A stretch of 17,404 bases of DNA from JAEHDI01 sp035455185 (GTDB lineage: Bacteria; Acidobacteriota; Terriglobia; Bryobacterales; Bryobacteraceae), in NCBI GenBank assembly GCA_035455185.1, contig DATIFQ010000453.1, positions 1 to 17,404 of the forward strand, in the 5' to 3' direction. Numbering within the stretch: the stretch's first letter is position 1; each line of letters opens with the position of its first letter. A program made the position numbers and the translations under genes. Of the stretch, positions 16,126 to 17,404 are shown piece by piece. The notes below the pieces were generated by a model. That model had not been told where the DNA came from and searched no databases. It saw nothing but the letters and a program-made list of their open reading frames with translations.

Positions 16126-17404
16126 CTACGGTTGGTGGCTCACCACCGCCATCGAGTAGAGTCCCATCGACGGGACCTGGAAGACTACCCTGCCGGCTTC
16201 CTCCTTAAACTGGGCGGAAATCGGCTCGTCCGAATCCGGCGAGAAGACCTTCACGCTTGAGACCTTGCCCGGGAACTGCTTCCGCAATCGGACCTCAAAG
16301 GAGTCCAGGCGCTTTCCCTGCTCGAAGTTCACGAAATGCACGATCGTCTCGCTGGACTTCTTGCGGTTCAGCAACTCCATCACCGTGTTCAGCGGCGCAG
16401 CGGATGCGATCGAAAGGCCGCCGCGAGCATTGTCCGCAATCGCGTGATGGATCTCCTCGTGATTGGGAGGCAGTAACCACTGGGATGCCGGAAAGTCGGC
16501 GCGTCCGCCAGTGGCGACTTCGACTTCGGTCTCGTCACCCGCGGCAGTGGCGCGGCCGCGCGCTTGGCGCCCCACTTCGGGGATGCAGACGACCTTGCCC
16601 TGGCCGACGGTCTTCACGGTGATTGCAGCGGGACGCGCCGGGGCTCCCATCAAAGCCAGCAGAGGGTTGGCGGCTCGCCGCTCGCGTCTCTCGTTGAAGT
16701 CGGCCGTGTTGCCGGTGAAAACCAGCGTGCCTCCACCGCGCACATAGGCCGACAATCGGTCTACCCACTCCTGAGACAGGCTCTCCTGGCCTGGCAGGAT
16801 CACCGCGCGGTAGCGGTCGATGCGGTCGATCTGGCCGTCGAAGAGGATGTCGAACGGAACCTTGTGCTGGATGAGGACCTGCTCGATAAGAATCGTCGGT
16901 ACGAGGGTCGCGGCTACGCTGTACGCCATGGACGGCCACGTGCGCACGACCGCAACGTCGGCGACGTTCTCCGTCTCCGTGTAGTAGCGGTCATTGTACT
17001 CGCGGAAGAACTCGGCCTCGGGCGAGAACGCCCGTGCCGCGCCCCAGCCCGACGGTCCACCTTCGTAGCCGTACCCCGGCACGTATTTCTGCGGATTGAA
17101 AGCCATACACAGCGCGAACTCGAGAGCGTTGCCCCCCTCCTGATAGCTGAAGTTCAGCGTACGCGCCATCTTGTAGGAGCGGATCTCGGAAACCATGGCG
17201 CCGGTTCTCGAATCGAGCCGCGCGTCCATGCCCCCGACGTCGAACGGCGAGAAGTCGATCTTGCCTTCGAAGAAGGGGTGATACACGGCGTTCCGCCAGA
17301 TGCGGTTCACCCCGTAGATTCCTTTCAGATTGAAGCCAACCGCCAGCTTCGGATTGGCGCTTTTCAGAAAGTCGTACAGTTCGGCACAATGGCGCGCCAA
17401 CGCG
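16126..17404 (-). CDS. Glycosidase-associated protein with beta-galactosidase trimerisation-like domain, 5' end beyond window
   Basis: The frame is open to the window edge. The TTG at 17400 is internal, so at least 425 residues of a larger protein are present. The first part (about 1-130 of the visible piece) looks like the end of a glycosidase-like barrel: FLKSANPKLAVGFNLKG, FSPFDVGGMDARLDSRTG, then YQEGGNALEFALCMAFNPQ. Residues about 145-260 fit the glutamine-amidotransferase-like fold of the beta-galactosidase trimerisation domain: VVRTWPSMAY, IEQVLIQHKVPFDILFDGQ, DRYRAVILPGQESLSQEWVDRLSAYVRGGGTLVFTG. The C-terminal part is a beta-sandwich-like region (SSETIVHFVNFEQGKR, LRKQFPGKVSSVKVFSPDS). 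Proteins of this kind are frequent in Solibacter-like genomes and probably act on plant or microbial polysaccharide. Catalytic residues are not visible here, and the signal peptide would lie outside the window. Confidence 0.78.
   Translation of the reverse strand, partial: ALARHCAELYDFLKSANPKLAVGFNLKGIYGVNRIWRNAVYHPFFEGKIDFSPFDVGGMDARLDSRTGAMVSEIRSYKMARTLNFSYQEGGNALEFALCMAFNPQKYVPGYGYEGGPSGWGAARAFSPEAEFFREYNDRYYTETENVADVAVVRTWPSMAYSVAATLVPTILIEQVLIQHKVPFDILFDGQIDRIDRYRAVILPGQESLSQEWVDRLSAYVRGGGTLVFTGNTADFNERRERRAANPLLALMGAPARPAAITVKTVGQGKVVCIPEVGRQARGRATAAGDETEVEVATGGRADFPASQWLLPPNHEEIHHAIADNARGGLSIASAAPLNTVMELLNRKKSSETIVHFVNFEQGKRLDSFEVRLRKQFPGKVSSVKVFSPDSDEPISAQFKEEAGRVVFQVPSMGLYSMAVVSHQP

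Overview
The window is a high-GC bacterial chromosome segment that most resembles an Acidobacteriota genome of the Solibacter/Bryobacter kind. The case rests on an 820-residue ADOP-type 'orphan' permease with no ATPase gene beside it, a Tat-exported aldo/keto-reductase-like protein, a beta-galactosidase-trimerisation-like protein, and a pair of Tes-like radical SAM proteins. Placement is by recognition of families, not by a search. No rRNA, tRNA, CRISPR array, insertion sequence or prophage gene was seen.

Layout. 1-771 (+): 3' part of a secreted M48 zinc metalloprotease. 863-1927 (+): Tat-signal aldo/keto reductase-like protein behind a good sigma70-type promoter. 1928-3221 (-): two overlapping genes for PepSY-type membrane proteins. 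3222-3595: a 374-bp divergent intergenic region with several short dyads. 3596-4426 (+): coiled-coil protein of unknown role. 4540-4956 (+): PilZ-domain protein with an intact c-di-GMP motif. 4975-6624 and 6849-8960 (-): two paralogous radical SAM proteins related to archaeal tetraether lipid synthase (Tes), separated by an intrinsic terminator. 9203-11463 (+): queG and a TPR protein joined by an ATGA overlap. 11498-11845 (-): small exported IPT/TIG-domain protein. 11992-12471 (+): NUDIX hydrolase of COG4119 type. 12457-14919 (-): ADOP permease, its 3' end overlapping the NUDIX gene by 15 bp. 15028-15438 (-): DUF1801 protein. 15701-16102 (+): Tyr/Arg-rich exported YXWGXW-type protein. 16126-17404 (-): glycosidase-like protein cut by the window end.

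Most genes look like independent housekeeping or envelope units. Two cases suggest functional linkage: the PepSY pair, which are coupled and share one architecture, and the two radical SAM genes. The radical SAM pair is the most interesting content. One paralog keeps the complete cysteine pattern I associate with archaeal Tes. The other lacks the auxiliary CxxxCxxC site and has a long charged C-terminal tail. Acidobacteria make membrane-spanning lipids (iso-diabolic acid, branched GDGTs), so the pair are natural candidates for tail-to-tail C-C coupling or a related lipid radical reaction. That function is inferred from family and taxon, not shown by the sequence.
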